A DNA stretch of 64,000 nucleotides from Clostridiales bacterium (GCA_015056145.1 SVGY01000013.1:1-64000); one strand, 5' to 3'; counted from the stretch's first letter, positions 1-8,587 are shown. A program made the numbers and translations. The notes: generated by a model not told the origin, from the sequence alone.

Positions 1-128
1 GGTATGAGTTGTTTACCAGTACCAAAAGTATTAGCAACATAAGATTATATGAAAGATTGGGATATAAAATTTTTAAAGAGGAAGCAGTATCTGAGGAACT
101 GCAATTTGTATATTTGGAAAAATGTTAG
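1..128 (+). CDS. GNAT acetyltransferase, C-terminal fragment (runs off left edge)
   Basis: The frame whose codons begin at base 3 is open from the window edge to TAG at 126-128 and encodes a typical C-terminal end of a GNAT N-acetyltransferase: a run like TKSISNIRLYERLGYKIF, where the N-x-x-x-x-x-Y-E-x-L-G-Y pattern is the family's last helix-strand that closes over acetyl-CoA, followed by a strand ending in VYLEKC. Only about 41 residues are present, so the substrate cannot be guessed. The local base composition is AT-rich, unlike the rest of the window. Confidence 0.7.
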   Translation, partial: YELFTSTKSISNIRLYERLGYKIFKEEAVSEELQFVYLEKC

Positions 129-528
129 CAATTGTTAATCTTTTTCTATTACCCATAACAACGACCTTGGTGAGACCATCTTTTGTACATTTGGGAGCAA
201 TTGCTGCATGAATGACTTCTGTATGCCCACGTGCAGCTGTTTCATCAGCAGTATATGTATCACCGCAAGCGGAACACTTGTAAACAGTAAAGCCACCAGC
301 AGTACAAGTGGGATCAGTAACGGTAGCATCATAATGATGACCAGTAACGGGTATCGCTTGCTGAGGTACAAGCACTTCTCTGCAAATGGAACAATGCGAA
401 CCTTCAGTCAAACCCTCTGCCGTACAGGTAGGAGCAACCGCAGGATCAACAATAATTGTGTGTTCGTGCTGCACAACTAAATCATCTTGCTTCTTTCCGC
501 CGATGCGCTTTTTTAGGAAGTTATGCAT
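73..528 (-). pseudogene. Zinc-ribbon repeat protein, probably truncated remnant
   Basis: An open frame of 151 residues starts at ATG 528 behind a strong AAAGGAGGAG site. Residues ~25-120 hold cysteine-rich repeats of the kind found in clostridial surface proteins: a C-x(n)-H-C-S-I-C unit, a C-x(n)-K-C-S-A-C-G unit, and the beginning of a third (APKCTKDGLT). The third repeat breaks off after GLT, and the remaining ~33 residues are unrelated sequence that reads antisense through the end of the acetyltransferase fragment. There is no signal peptide. I read this as the 5' part of a longer gene cut by a deletion or element boundary; it could still be a short expressed protein. No function is claimed beyond likely metal-binding repeats. 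Confidence 0.5.
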
Positions 529-558
529 CGATTGCTCCTCCTTTCTTTCACCTCACAA

Positions 559-598
559 TTCCGAGTAAAATATAGTCTGACTTTGTTTTTACTCGGAA
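559..598. repeat. Perfect 12-bp inverted repeat (TTCCGAGTAAAA)
   Basis: TTCCGAGTAAAA at 559-570 and its exact reverse complement at 587-598 are separated by 16 bases. The pair lies just upstream of the ribosome binding site of the zinc-ribbon frame and contains a TATATT on the minus strand. It could be an operator, a leader stem-loop, or the ends of a small excised element; there is no U-tract directly after it on the minus strand. Confidence 0.6.
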
Positions 599-813
599 CA
601 CGATTCGGTTGCAATAGAAAAGTTCTCGTTCTGAGTTTATCCTGACACACTTCCATCCATTCAACAAGTCAAAGCAACTCACAGTCAACCAAGATGATTT
701 TATAAACCATATGTTTCTTTTCTAGTAGCAACAAAAAAACGACTGCATTTGAGCAATCGTGTCTCAATGTGACTTATGCCTATTTTGATGTATTTTTGTG
801 TTGCTATATGCGA

Positions 814-866
814 CCTATCCGTTGACATCGTGGAGGTCATAGGTTCGAGCCCTACTAATCCCATCA
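814..866 (+). other. tRNA 3'-half-like fragment
   Basis: The segment AGGTTCGAGCCCTACTAATC (841-860) resembles a T-arm: the loop TTCGAGC (844-850) is closed by a stem with four pairs (840-843 with 851-854), followed by seven acceptor-like bases and a discriminator-like A at 863 before TCA rather than CCA. No matching 5' half or anticodon arm could be drawn upstream. A strong terminator follows at 871. It may be a tRNA remnant left by an integration event, but chance similarity is possible. Confidence 0.3.
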
Positions 867-870
867 GAAG

Positions 871-907
871 AATCCCTTGAAACGCAGTCGTTTCAAGGGA
901 TTTTTTT
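871..907 (+). terminator. Rho-independent terminator
   Basis: A 13-bp perfect stem, AATCCCTTGAAAC (871-883) with GTTTCAAGGGATT (890-902), has a 6-base loop and runs into a T tract. It directly follows the tRNA-like fragment, which is the usual arrangement for a tRNA transcript end. Confidence 0.85.
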
Positions 908-1073
908 ATTCAGTGTCGCAAAAACCGTTATCATACTCCAAAAATTGGAAGAAGCAAGACATGTGATTCGTTTATTTTCCAGAAGGGATTACAGAATTGC
1001 GCATTCCCTGCAAGCAACCAAAGTACTTGTGCTGATTGTTGACTAACCATCAAAATGATTGGAGGGACTTTGT

Positions 1074-2231
1074 ATGAGAAAGTTTTTTATCTTGCTTTTT
1101 TTGCTTTTGGTGCTTCTTATTCCTGCTCTTGCAGAGGAAAGAATTGATTTGAGCACCCCCGATGCCGACGCGCTAACCCCTTATGCACTCCCGGATGGAC
1201 ATATTATTTTTGCGGGCAGCGCTGGCGAAAACGGAAATGATTCAAATCGAAAAGCAAGACTGGTATGTATGAATCCCGATGGAACGATTGCCTGGGATTA
1301 TCTTCACCAGGCAAAAGGCCGCTGCAAATTCAGCAATATACAGCTGCTTCCGGATGGACAGCTTGGTGTGGTTTTTACAAACTCGCCGGATCAAACAACG
1401 ATAGAGGCCTCCATTTTCAAATTCTCTTTGGAGGGCGAACTGCTTGCAGGACCGATCAGCATTTTCACCGAGCGTATGCTTTTGCTTGATTCTACGGATG
1501 CTTGCATTTCTTTTCTAGTGTCAACGCCGGAGGGACAAATCTCAAGTTACCGTTTTGTTGACTGGGAGGGAAAGCCTCTCTTCCAAATGCCGCCAGGGAG
1601 CATCATGGGCGGTGGATTTCAAGCTTTGCCTGCCGATAACGGTGTCCTACTGATGGGAAATGAAACCGGTTTTCCTGCGCTTGGAAAGCTGACCAAGCTG
1701 GATTTGGCCGGCAGCATTGTCTGGTCGCAACCCCTTGAACCCACATTGCCAAATGCTAATCACATGCTTTTCTCACCGGTCTCGCTTTTGTCAGACGGAG
1801 GGTTCGCCGTTGTGGTTTATGAAGAGGTTTGGGGAAATGATCCTTTCACTCCCTCTGCATCAGAGGGGTATCTGCTCCGGTTTGACAAAGAGGGTACCCT
1901 GCTCTGGAAAACTTCTTTTCAGCAGAGCGGTCTCCCTGAAATCGCACTGCAGGACAGTACAATTTATGGTAACTATCTGGTTGCCGCAGAAGAACCCATT
2001 CCGGGAGAAAAACGGATTTGGAAGTATCATTGGTTTGATCTGAATACTGGCTCCCTGATTGACTGCACCGAGGAAGCAATGCCTGATGGTGTTAACAATC
2101 AAAGGGGTGATTTCGTTATCCTGGACAGCGGCCTGTGGATCAACCGGAATCTTCGTCAAAACAAAAAGGATGATTCCTTGACGGTGCTGGACAGCAGGGA
2201 TGAACTCCTGATGAAGGTACCGGAAAAATAG
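1074..2231 (+). CDS. Secreted beta-propeller-like protein of unknown function
   Basis: The 385-residue product begins MRKFFILLFLLLVLLIPALA, a signal peptide with a predicted AxA-type cleavage near residue 20. The start at 1074 is chosen because GGAGGG sits 7 bases upstream. The mature part has recurring short blade-like segments with Asp-Gly turns (for example LVCMNPDGTIAW, IQLLPDGQLGVVF, LLRFDKEGTLLWK), as in PQQ-like or WD-type propellers, and lacks transmembrane anchors or Cys lipobox. It is monocistronic: a terminator follows at 2254. It probably acts outside the membrane; no enzymatic motif is visible. Confidence 0.75.
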   Translation: MRKFFILLFLLLVLLIPALAEERIDLSTPDADALTPYALPDGHIIFAGSAGENGNDSNRKARLVCMNPDGTIAWDYLHQAKGRCKFSNIQLLPDGQLGVVFTNSPDQTTIEASIFKFSLEGELLAGPISIFTERMLLLDSTDACISFLVSTPEGQISSYRFVDWEGKPLFQMPPGSIMGGGFQALPADNGVLLMGNETGFPALGKLTKLDLAGSIVWSQPLEPTLPNANHMLFSPVSLLSDGGFAVVVYEEVWGNDPFTPSASEGYLLRFDKEGTLLWKTSFQQSGLPEIALQDSTIYGNYLVAAEEPIPGEKRIWKYHWFDLNTGSLIDCTEEAMPDGVNNQRGDFVILDSGLWINRNLRQNKKDDSLTVLDSRDELLMKVPEK

Positions 2232-2253
2232 CAAATCGTTTTCCCCATTAAAG

Positions 2254-2289
2254 AGCAACTCTTGCATCGACGCAGGGGTTGCTTTTTTG
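2254..2289 (+). terminator. Terminator of the secreted propeller gene
   Basis: AGCAACTC (2254-2261) pairs with GGGTTGCT (2276-2283) and is followed by TTTTTT. It lies 23 bases after the stop codon. Confidence 0.75.
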
Positions 2290-2363
2290 CTGTTCAATAA
2301 ACGGTGATATGCGCAGCTGCTCAATGCTGGAGATCAAGCCACCACGGCATTTTATGACACATG

Positions 2364-2392
2364 TTGTTTTTTCAGTCCAGAAATGGTACAAT
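2364..2392 (+). promoter_or_regulatory. Sigma-A promoter of the beta-helix gene
   Basis: TTGTTT (2364-2369), 17-bp spacer, TACAAT (2387-2392); the gene starts at 2461 behind AGGAGG. Confidence 0.6.
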
Positions 2393-2460
2393 AACACAAA
2401 TTACAGAACCATTGATCCCAAAACAATCAAACAACATATCACGTTCAGGAGGATATACTT

Positions 2461-4401
2461 ATGAGCAAAAATCTCAACGCCATTTTGCCCGACGGCACTT
2501 CCTTTGCCTTTTGGGAGAAGGTATGCCATTGGCAGAAAACCCTGTATGTAGCCTGCAACGACCCTGCCGCCACCGACGAGGGCGAAGGCAGCGAAGCCGT
2601 CCCCTACAAGACCATCTCTGCTGCTGCCAAAGCAGCCACCCCCGGCACACGCATCCGCATCAAGGCCGGCCTGTACCGGGAATGCGTACAGCCTGCCATG
2701 GGCGGTACCGATCCGGAAAACATGATTTCCTACGAAGCCTTCGGCGACGGGGAGGTCATCATCCGTGCATCGGAACAGGTTTCGGACTTTTCCCCCAGCA
2801 CCGGCTGGCTGCTCACCCGTGACCAGCCGCTGGATCTTGATCTGTCCGGCGTCAGCCTGTGGGAACACGAACTGGACCCGGACATGTTCCGGGGTTACAA
2901 TCCCTTCTGCGCCAACAACCTCATCCACGACAGGCTGTTCATCGAATACGAAAAAACCGATATGCTGCCCTATCTCAACCGCCGTGGCTGCATCTTTGTG
3001 GACGGAAAGCCGCTGAAGCAGGTTGCCCTGTACAACCATATGTCCAGAGAGGAAAACACTTACTGGGTGGAGGCCAACGGGCAGAAGATCCACTTCCGGC
3101 TGAAGGACGGCGACCGACCCGAAAACCATCTGATCGAGATCACCGTGCGTGAGCAGTGCTTTGCCCCCAAAAAGCCATTTCTGAGCTATATCCGGGTCAA
3201 GGGGCTCATCTGCGAGCATGCGGCCACCGGTGCACCGGTACCCCAGCGGGGCGCCATATCCTGCAACCGTGGCCATCACTGGGTCATTGAGGATTGCCAG
3301 GTCAACTGGAGCAATACCCTTGCCATGGACGTGGGCAATGAATGCTGGCACCGGGAGGTATTGCCCGATCAGCAGATCGGCTATGCAGTCATCCGCCGCT
3401 GCACCATCCGGGATGCTGGTGTATGCGGCATCGCAGGGCTTTACGCCCGGGATGTGCTGGTGGAGGACTGCGAAATCGTGGGCACCGGCTGGCAGCACAT
3501 GGAACTGAGCTGGGAAGCTGCCGGCATCAAGCTGCACGATACCGTAAACAGCCTTTTCCGGGGCAACTACATCCACCACACCTACTGGGCCGATCACCTG
3601 TGGCTGGACTGCAACAACGTGAACACCCGCATCACCGGCAATGTATTCGCCGACGGCGTGAACCAGCGGGAAGCCATCTTTATCGAATGCACCCGGGACG
3701 GCGTGAACCTTATTGACAACAACATCATCTGGGGCGTGGACGGACGCTTTGACCCCGCAAAAATCCCTGTGGAACCCGGCTCCACCGGCTGGTACAAGAT
3801 GGTGGAAAACGATGCCGTCAACGGGTACGGAATCTACTGCGAAGGCACTGACAGGCTGCAGATTATGCATAACCTGATCGGCCAGTGCCGCTACGGCGGC
3901 TACTATGCCAAACCCGTAGGCTTCCGCATGGGCGCTCACGGCACCGACCGTGGCGGCACATCCCGCAAGGCCAATATCCGCAACAATATTTTCTATGCCT
4001 GCGGCGAATCTGCCGTTACCTTCCCCACCATGGACAACGAAGCGGAAGGCAATCTGTACGTTGGCGTTACCGGCGGTTATCTCAGGGTGATGTACCCTGC
4101 GCCGGAGGTCTGCCTGCACCTGGCAGCCTGGCAGGAATTCTGCGGCTTTGACCTGACTGGCCAGGCCGGCTGGTTCGATATCGTCATGGATGATGACAAA
4201 ATCTCCTTCGGCCCTGCCAGCCGCAAGCAGCCCAAGCTGCCCGACGGCATGAAAACCCTGCCCTACCTTACCGATCCCGCCCAGATTGCTCAGGTAGAGC
4301 CCGTCGCTATGGCCAACACGGATTTCTACGGCAACGACCGCAGCGGCAAGCCCGTTTTGCCCGGTCCCTTTGTTTTGCTGGAGGATTGCCCCTGGAGATA
4401 A
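2461..4401 (+). CDS. GH120-like right-handed beta-helix glycosidase (divergent)
   Basis: This 646-residue cytoplasmic protein (no signal peptide) starts behind AGGAGGATATACTTATG. Residues ~28-110 match the N-terminal part of GH120 beta-xylosidases (YKTISAAAKAATPG, then IRIKAGLYREC), and residues ~230-520 form beta-helix coils with many N-x-I/V turns. Two segments align with the GH120 catalytic site: HLWLDCNNVNTRI gives Asp383 (nucleophile position) and AIFIECTRDGVNLIDNN gives Glu409 (acid/base position). The clear GH120 enzyme at 11667-13640 has D370 and E407 in the same motifs. Overall similarity between the two is low, so this one probably has a different substrate, perhaps another pentoside. 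A small CCCTCA/TGAGGG hairpin lies ~35 bases after the stop. Confidence 0.75.
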   Translation: MSKNLNAILPDGTSFAFWEKVCHWQKTLYVACNDPAATDEGEGSEAVPYKTISAAAKAATPGTRIRIKAGLYRECVQPAMGGTDPENMISYEAFGDGEVIIRASEQVSDFSPSTGWLLTRDQPLDLDLSGVSLWEHELDPDMFRGYNPFCANNLIHDRLFIEYEKTDMLPYLNRRGCIFVDGKPLKQVALYNHMSREENTYWVEANGQKIHFRLKDGDRPENHLIEITVREQCFAPKKPFLSYIRVKGLICEHAATGAPVPQRGAISCNRGHHWVIEDCQVNWSNTLAMDVGNECWHREVLPDQQIGYAVIRRCTIRDAGVCGIAGLYARDVLVEDCEIVGTGWQHMELSWEAAGIKLHDTVNSLFRGNYIHHTYWADHLWLDCNNVNTRITGNVFADGVNQREAIFIECTRDGVNLIDNNIIWGVDGRFDPAKIPVEPGSTGWYKMVENDAVNGYGIYCEGTDRLQIMHNLIGQCRYGGYYAKPVGFRMGAHGTDRGGTSRKANIRNNIFYACGESAVTFPTMDNEAEGNLYVGVTGGYLRVMYPAPEVCLHLAAWQEFCGFDLTGQAGWFDIVMDDDKISFGPASRKQPKLPDGMKTLPYLTDPAQIAQVEPVAMANTDFYGNDRSGKPVLPGPFVLLEDCPWR

Positions 4402-4614
4402 TGGATTGCTTATACAGGCGATCCTCACAAAAGCCCCTCAGCAGTGAGGGTGCTGGAAAGGGTGGATTTATCCTTCAGGATGGCAGCAAGTGATACTGAT
4501 TGTGTTGCTTGCTGTTTTCTTCTTTCTATGATAGTATGAGCATGAAAAGTTTGAATTTGTTGAACTCAGAAAACCCCAGCAGAACTTATGCTGACAGACA
4601 GGAGTATGTAAAAA

Positions 4615-5121
4615 ATGAACGATGTTCAAGAGCCATTGATTATCAGAAAAGCCACGAGCGCAGATGCTGGGCAAATTGCAGAAATAGTAGTTGAAGATTG
4701 GAAAAATGCGTATAGGGGCATCATAGACGATGAATATCTGGATTCCATGAGCGTGGAACAACGATATCAGATAGAACTGCAAAGATATCAAAAATACATG
4801 GTTGCTGTGGATGAGAAGGAGGTACTGGGTTTTAGCTGGAATGAGATTGCCGACAACGAAGATTCAGATTGTGAAATCGTTGCTTTATACGTCAGATACG
4901 GAAAAAGAAAAAGCGGAATAGGAAGAGCACTGTTTCAAAATGCAATTGATTTCTTTGGGGCATTGGGTAAGAAGAAAATGATAATATGGTGCCTTAAAGA
5001 AAATGATGCCGCCAGAAAATTTTATGAGAAAATGGGCGGACAAGCGTACAAAACCAGTACTCATAAATGGGGAAACCGAGAGTACGATATGATATCTTAT
5101 CTCTACCGTCTGGATATATAG
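4615..5121 (+). CDS. GNAT family N-acetyltransferase
   Basis: The 168-residue protein is a single GNAT domain: the N-terminal LIIRKATSADAGQIAEI strand-helix, a central acetyl-CoA-binding loop (VALYVRYGKRKSGIGRALF, matching R/Q-x-x-G-x-G/A), and the terminal NDAARKFYEKMGG motif. The start has an AGGAG site 10 bases upstream. The acceptor substrate is not evident; such proteins acetylate small amines, antibiotics or protein N-termini. The gene stands alone and is clearly AT-richer than its neighbours, which suggests transfer, like the acetyltransferase fragment at the left edge. Confidence 0.85.
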   Translation: MNDVQEPLIIRKATSADAGQIAEIVVEDWKNAYRGIIDDEYLDSMSVEQRYQIELQRYQKYMVAVDEKEVLGFSWNEIADNEDSDCEIVALYVRYGKRKSGIGRALFQNAIDFFGALGKKKMIIWCLKENDAARKFYEKMGGQAYKTSTHKWGNREYDMISYLYRLDI

Positions 5122-5188
5122 TCGTTTGCAATTTTCAGTTTAACGGAGAGATAAATCCCAGTTTGTCGAGGAGAAGAAAAATTCATTT

Positions 5189-5226
5189 CCCAATTATATA
5201 GGGAGGGCCCAATTATATAGGGAGGG
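5189..5226. repeat. Tandem 19-bp direct repeat with a third partial copy
   Basis: CCCAATTATATAGGGAGGG occurs at 5189-5207 and again, identical, at 5208-5226; CGCAATTATA follows as a degenerate third copy. A small hairpin GCACCG/CGGTGC (5238-5252) and a GAGCATCC/GGATGCTC hairpin (5310-5331) follow. The 295-bp gap between the acetyltransferase and the membrane protein holds no gene. Confidence 0.85.
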
Positions 5227-5416
5227 CGCAATTATACGCACCGTTCCGGTGCATTGCGTTTCCACGGTTCGCAAACCGAACAGATAAGCATGCCGATCCA
5301 TAAGCAAGCGAGCATCCAAACACGGATGCTCCTTTGTTCGTTGCAGAATAAATTGTTCCTTAACAGTTCTCCCACCAGAAAACACCTTTCTGCTGAGGGG
5401 CTTTTCATTTTGTTTT

Positions 5417-6307
5417 TCAATCGTTCTTTACGAATTTCATGGGACTTATCTGCCTTTTCAGCGGAATGTCCGTAGGATCGTCATCAAATTCGTTCAGTTT
5501 CAGCCTCAAGAAGGAATTTCCGTCTTCGTCAATGCGAAGGTCGGAAGGAGCAACACTAAATGCACGGTGACGATTTTCATAATAGTATCTGACGCTCTCC
5601 CGTGAATAATCTACATATTTGTAGACCTTTCCGCCGCTGGGAAGAACGATCATTTCGGGGAGTTCGTTCATCAATACTTTAGAGTTGTATCTGTCGTAAT
5701 CTTCCCGCTTCTGTTCCAGGCTGAGATCATCCTTGGGTGCGGAAAACATATACAAAACAGAATACAGCATGCCAACCGGCGTTGCAAAGAACATAAGGAT
5801 ATCTGCAAAGAAATTGACAAATCCGCCAATCAGGAAAATGTTCTCCACGAACATCAACAGACGGAACGCCACTGCCCAGGCAAGTTCTATACCAACAAAC
5901 AGCATCAGCTGCCTCGGGGACGGTGCCAGGGAAAGAATCAGGCCGAAAAGGGTGCATACAACCAGCAGGATCAAAAATGCAGAAAAAGTAAAATGCCAGG
6001 TGCCAGGATCGCCAGGCGCAAATTCCATTCCTTTTTTGGCAAGGGTCACGAAAGCGTACACGTTCCCGCCGGTATGGATAGCTTCTTTATGCAGCATAAA
6101 CAGAAAAGCCAGCGGCATGGACGAAGCCAGCGAATGGAATGATCTGCCAGAGGAAAGCTCATAGGACGAATCTGCCGTAATGGCCCAGAAAATGAGGCCC
6201 GCAGCCGCAGCCGCCACAATGACCCATACAATCACAGGCATGGAATAAAATAACCAATCCAGCCCCTTCAGCAGGTTTTCCACAAGAGAACCGATTACTT
6301 CCTTCAT
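5417..6307 (-). CDS. Integral membrane protein of unknown function
   Basis: The 296-residue product has about six hydrophobic segments in residues ~22-205 (for example MPVIVWVIVAAAAAGLIF, FSAFLILLVVCTLFGLIL and VGMLYSVLYMFSAP) and a soluble acidic C-terminal domain of ~90 residues (from ~KDDLSLEQKREDYD). The ATG at 6307 is preferred over a GTG two codons earlier because GGAGG then lies 8 bases upstream. I recognise no family. It is flanked by terminator-like hairpins and is probably monocistronic. The C-terminal tail with several Asp/Glu clusters is likely cytoplasmic. Confidence 0.7.
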   Translation of the reverse strand: MKEVIGSLVENLLKGLDWLFYSMPVIVWVIVAAAAAGLIFWAITADSSYELSSGRSFHSLASSMPLAFLFMLHKEAIHTGGNVYAFVTLAKKGMEFAPGDPGTWHFTFSAFLILLVVCTLFGLILSLAPSPRQLMLFVGIELAWAVAFRLLMFVENIFLIGGFVNFFADILMFFATPVGMLYSVLYMFSAPKDDLSLEQKREDYDRYNSKVLMNELPEMIVLPSGGKVYKYVDYSRESVRYYYENRHRAFSVAPSDLRIDEDGNSFLRLKLNEFDDDPTDIPLKRQISPMKFVKND

Positions 6308-6396
6308 ACGCACAACCTCCAGGAAATAACGTTTTTTGGCAACGGAACCTATGCTACCACAGATAAAGCAGAAAAGGCAAGTACATCAAATTCTGT

Positions 6397-7023
6397 TTAT
6401 TCTTCAGTCAGTCTGTTGAGAATCGAATCATATACATCCCCGTAGGGCATATTCGCTTCTACGCAGCGTTCCAGAAAACGTTCCTCATACAGTTTTCGCC
6501 CCAGCGCCACTTCCCGGGGATACTCCTCCGCTATCTTTTTGAAAACCACGCTGTCCTCTCCGGCGTAGCGGCGATGCTCATGGTACGCTTGCTGCACAAT
6601 CTGCACGCTGCCCATTTCGCCGTCTTCCAGCCAGACCTGCACCTGTTTGCTTTGCATGTAGGGATCGTAGTTCAGATAGTGCAGCGCACCGCAGTACTTG
6701 TCCTTTGCCGCAACGTGGATTTTGCGTATGCCACCCATGATAATCACGCCCATGCACATAGGGCAGGGTTCCATGGTGGTGTAAAGGTGATATTCCCTGA
6801 AATTAGGGTATTTGTGAATATCCAGATTCCGCACACACCAGGTTTCTGCGTGTGCAGTGCGATAATTGGGTATTTTGTTTTCGCTCATCTGGTTACGCCC
6901 TGTGATCAGTACATTTCCCGCTTCATCGGTAATCATTGCGCCGATGGGAATACTTCCGCTTTTGAACGCTTCCCAGGTCAGTTCAAAGGCCGTTTGCCAT
7001 TCCCGGCTCAGATCCTTCCACAT
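6397..7023 (-). CDS. Zinc-dependent nucleoside/cytidine deaminase-family protein
   Basis: The 208-residue protein has the CDA-fold zinc signatures: TAHAETW (His ligand plus proton-shuttle Glu) and EPCPMCMG (PCxxC ligands), spaced as in guanine deaminase/TadA-like enzymes. The likely start is ATG 7023 (or the TTG just before it), with GGAGG 10-13 bases upstream. It is larger than typical guanine deaminases (~155 residues): about 65 extra C-terminal residues, rich in Arg/Glu, have no motif I know. Expected reaction is hydrolytic deamination of a base or nucleoside in purine or pyrimidine salvage; exact substrate unknown. Confidence 0.85.
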   Translation of the reverse strand: MWKDLSREWQTAFELTWEAFKSGSIPIGAMITDEAGNVLITGRNQMSENKIPNYRTAHAETWCVRNLDIHKYPNFREYHLYTTMEPCPMCMGVIIMGGIRKIHVAAKDKYCGALHYLNYDPYMQSKQVQVWLEDGEMGSVQIVQQAYHEHRRYAGEDSVVFKKIAEEYPREVALGRKLYEERFLERCVEANMPYGDVYDSILNRLTEE

Positions 7024-7093
7024 CAAATATCGCCTGCCTCCTTTTTTGTCTTCTGCCCTGATTATATCATCAAAACCCATTTTCATCCAGCAA

Positions 7094-7122
7094 TTGACAT
7101 AATTGTATCTAAATGTTATTAT
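7094..7122 (+). promoter_or_regulatory. Strong sigma-A promoter of glnA
   Basis: Perfect TTGACA (7094-7099), 17-bp spacer and TATTAT (7117-7122), about 30 bases before the glnA start. I see no clear GlnR-type inverted repeat. Confidence 0.85.
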
Positions 7123-7154
7123 GTGGGTAATTTCCTCAAAAGGAGTGAAGAATA

Positions 7155-8579
7155 ATGGCTAAGACTGCGCAGGATATCATTAAGCTCATCAAAGAGAATG
7201 ATATCAAAATGGTTGACTTCAAAATGGTTGATATCAACGGCCAGTACCGTCATGTGACGATTCTTGCCGAGAACTTCTCCGAAGATACGATGAAAAACGG
7301 CATCGGCTTTGACGCCTCCAACTATGGCTACGCCGTGGTGGAAAAGAGCGACATGGTCTTTATCCCCGACCCCGATACCGCCGTGATCGATCCCTTCTGC
7401 GAGATCCCCACCCTGTCCATGACCGGCAATGCCATGATCATCGACAGTCCCGAAAACCGTCCCCTGGCCCAGTACCCCCGCAATATCGTGCTGGCTGCCG
7501 AGCAGTACATGAAGGATTGCGGTGTGGCCGACACCATGTACATCCTGCCCGAATTTGAGTTTTACCTCTTCGACGAGGTGGCCTGGGATGTGCAGGGCAA
7601 CAGCATCGGCGTTTCTCTGGACACCAAGCAGTCCTACTGGAACAGCGGCGTGGAAGGCCGGGGCGTGGTTGTGCCCAAGCAGAAGAACTACCACATCGCC
7701 AAGCCCTTCGACGATACCTACGAGTGCCGCAGTGAAATGTGCATGCTCATGAAGGATGCCGGCATCGAGATCAACTACCATCACCCCGAAGTGGCTGCTT
7801 CCGGCCAGTTTGAGATCGAGCCCCAGCTGGGCGTGATGTCCAAGATGGCTGACGCCACCATGTGGATCAAGTACATCATCCACAACACCGCCCTGAAGCA
7901 CGGCAAGAGCGCCACCTTCATGCCCAAGCCCGTGTACGGCGAAGCCGGCAACGGCATGCACGTCCACATGCTGCTGATGAAGGACGGCCAGCCCGTATTC
8001 TCCGATGACGAGGGCTACGCTCACCTGAGCAAGACCGCTCACTACTTCATGGGCGGCCTGCTGAAGCACATCAACTCCCTGTGCGCCCTCACCAACCCCT
8101 CCACCAACTCCTTCAAGCGTCTGGTGCCCGGCTTTGAGGCTCCCGTAACCGTTGGCTACGCTACCTCCAACCGCAGCGCCGTTATCCGCATTCCCGCCTA
8201 CGCCAAGACCCCCAACAAGCGCCGGTTCGAGCTGCGCAACCCCGACGCCACCTGCAACCCCTACTTCTGCTATGCCGCCATCCTGATGGCTGGCCTGGAC
8301 GGCGTAAAGAACCAGATCGATCCTCATGCCAACGGCTGGGGCCCCTACGATGTGAACCTGTACCACCTCAGCGACGAGGAAAAGGCCAAGCTGACCCACC
8401 TGCCCACCTCTCTGGACGAGGCCCTGGACGCTCTGGAAGCCGATCACGACTACCTCACTGCAGGCGGCGTGTTCCCCGAAGAGCTCATTAAGAACTTCAT
8501 CAAAGGCAAGCGTGAGGAATGCCGCCAGTTGGCAGCCATCCCCCATCCCGCTGAGTTTGATAAGTACTACAACCTGTAA
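7155..8579 (+). CDS. glnA: Type I glutamine synthetase
   Basis: The 474-residue enzyme condenses glutamate and ammonia with ATP to glutamine, the central ammonia-assimilation step. Visible family motifs are DGSS-region equivalents at the N-terminus (FKMVDINGQYRHVTI), the PEFEFYLFD metal-binding strand, the ATP-site block (GNGMHVHML), and the KRLVPGFEAPV and RSAVIRIP segments with NKRRFELRNPDATCNPY. The C-terminal region resembles the GSI-beta subgroup: NLYHLSDEE carries Tyr403 at the position that is adenylylated in enterobacteria. Whether a GlnE exists here is unknown. The strong promoter, AAAGGAGTG site and codon choice rich in C-ending codons suggest high expression. Monocistronic, with a terminator 8 bases downstream. 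Confidence 0.97.
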   Translation: MAKTAQDIIKLIKENDIKMVDFKMVDINGQYRHVTILAENFSEDTMKNGIGFDASNYGYAVVEKSDMVFIPDPDTAVIDPFCEIPTLSMTGNAMIIDSPENRPLAQYPRNIVLAAEQYMKDCGVADTMYILPEFEFYLFDEVAWDVQGNSIGVSLDTKQSYWNSGVEGRGVVVPKQKNYHIAKPFDDTYECRSEMCMLMKDAGIEINYHHPEVAASGQFEIEPQLGVMSKMADATMWIKYIIHNTALKHGKSATFMPKPVYGEAGNGMHVHMLLMKDGQPVFSDDEGYAHLSKTAHYFMGGLLKHINSLCALTNPSTNSFKRLVPGFEAPVTVGYATSNRSAVIRIPAYAKTPNKRRFELRNPDATCNPYFCYAAILMAGLDGVKNQIDPHANGWGPYDVNLYHLSDEEKAKLTHLPTSLDEALDALEADHDYLTAGGVFPEELIKNFIKGKREECRQLAAIPHPAEFDKYYNL

Positions 8580-8587
8580 TATATCTG

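Larger units (their letters stand above)
529..1073. other. AT-rich stretch without a credible gene
   Basis: No coding frame with a ribosome binding site is seen between the zinc-ribbon remnant and the secreted protein at 1074. The stretch holds an inverted repeat (559-598), a tRNA-3'-end-like fragment (~814-866) and a strong hairpin terminator (871-907). Together with the remnants to its left this looks like the border of an integrated or decayed element. Confidence 0.5.

Noticed and set aside
2401-4428. A 675-codon minus-strand frame opposite the GH120-like gene
   Set aside because: Shadow of a real gene; no motifs, no ribosome binding site, biased composition.
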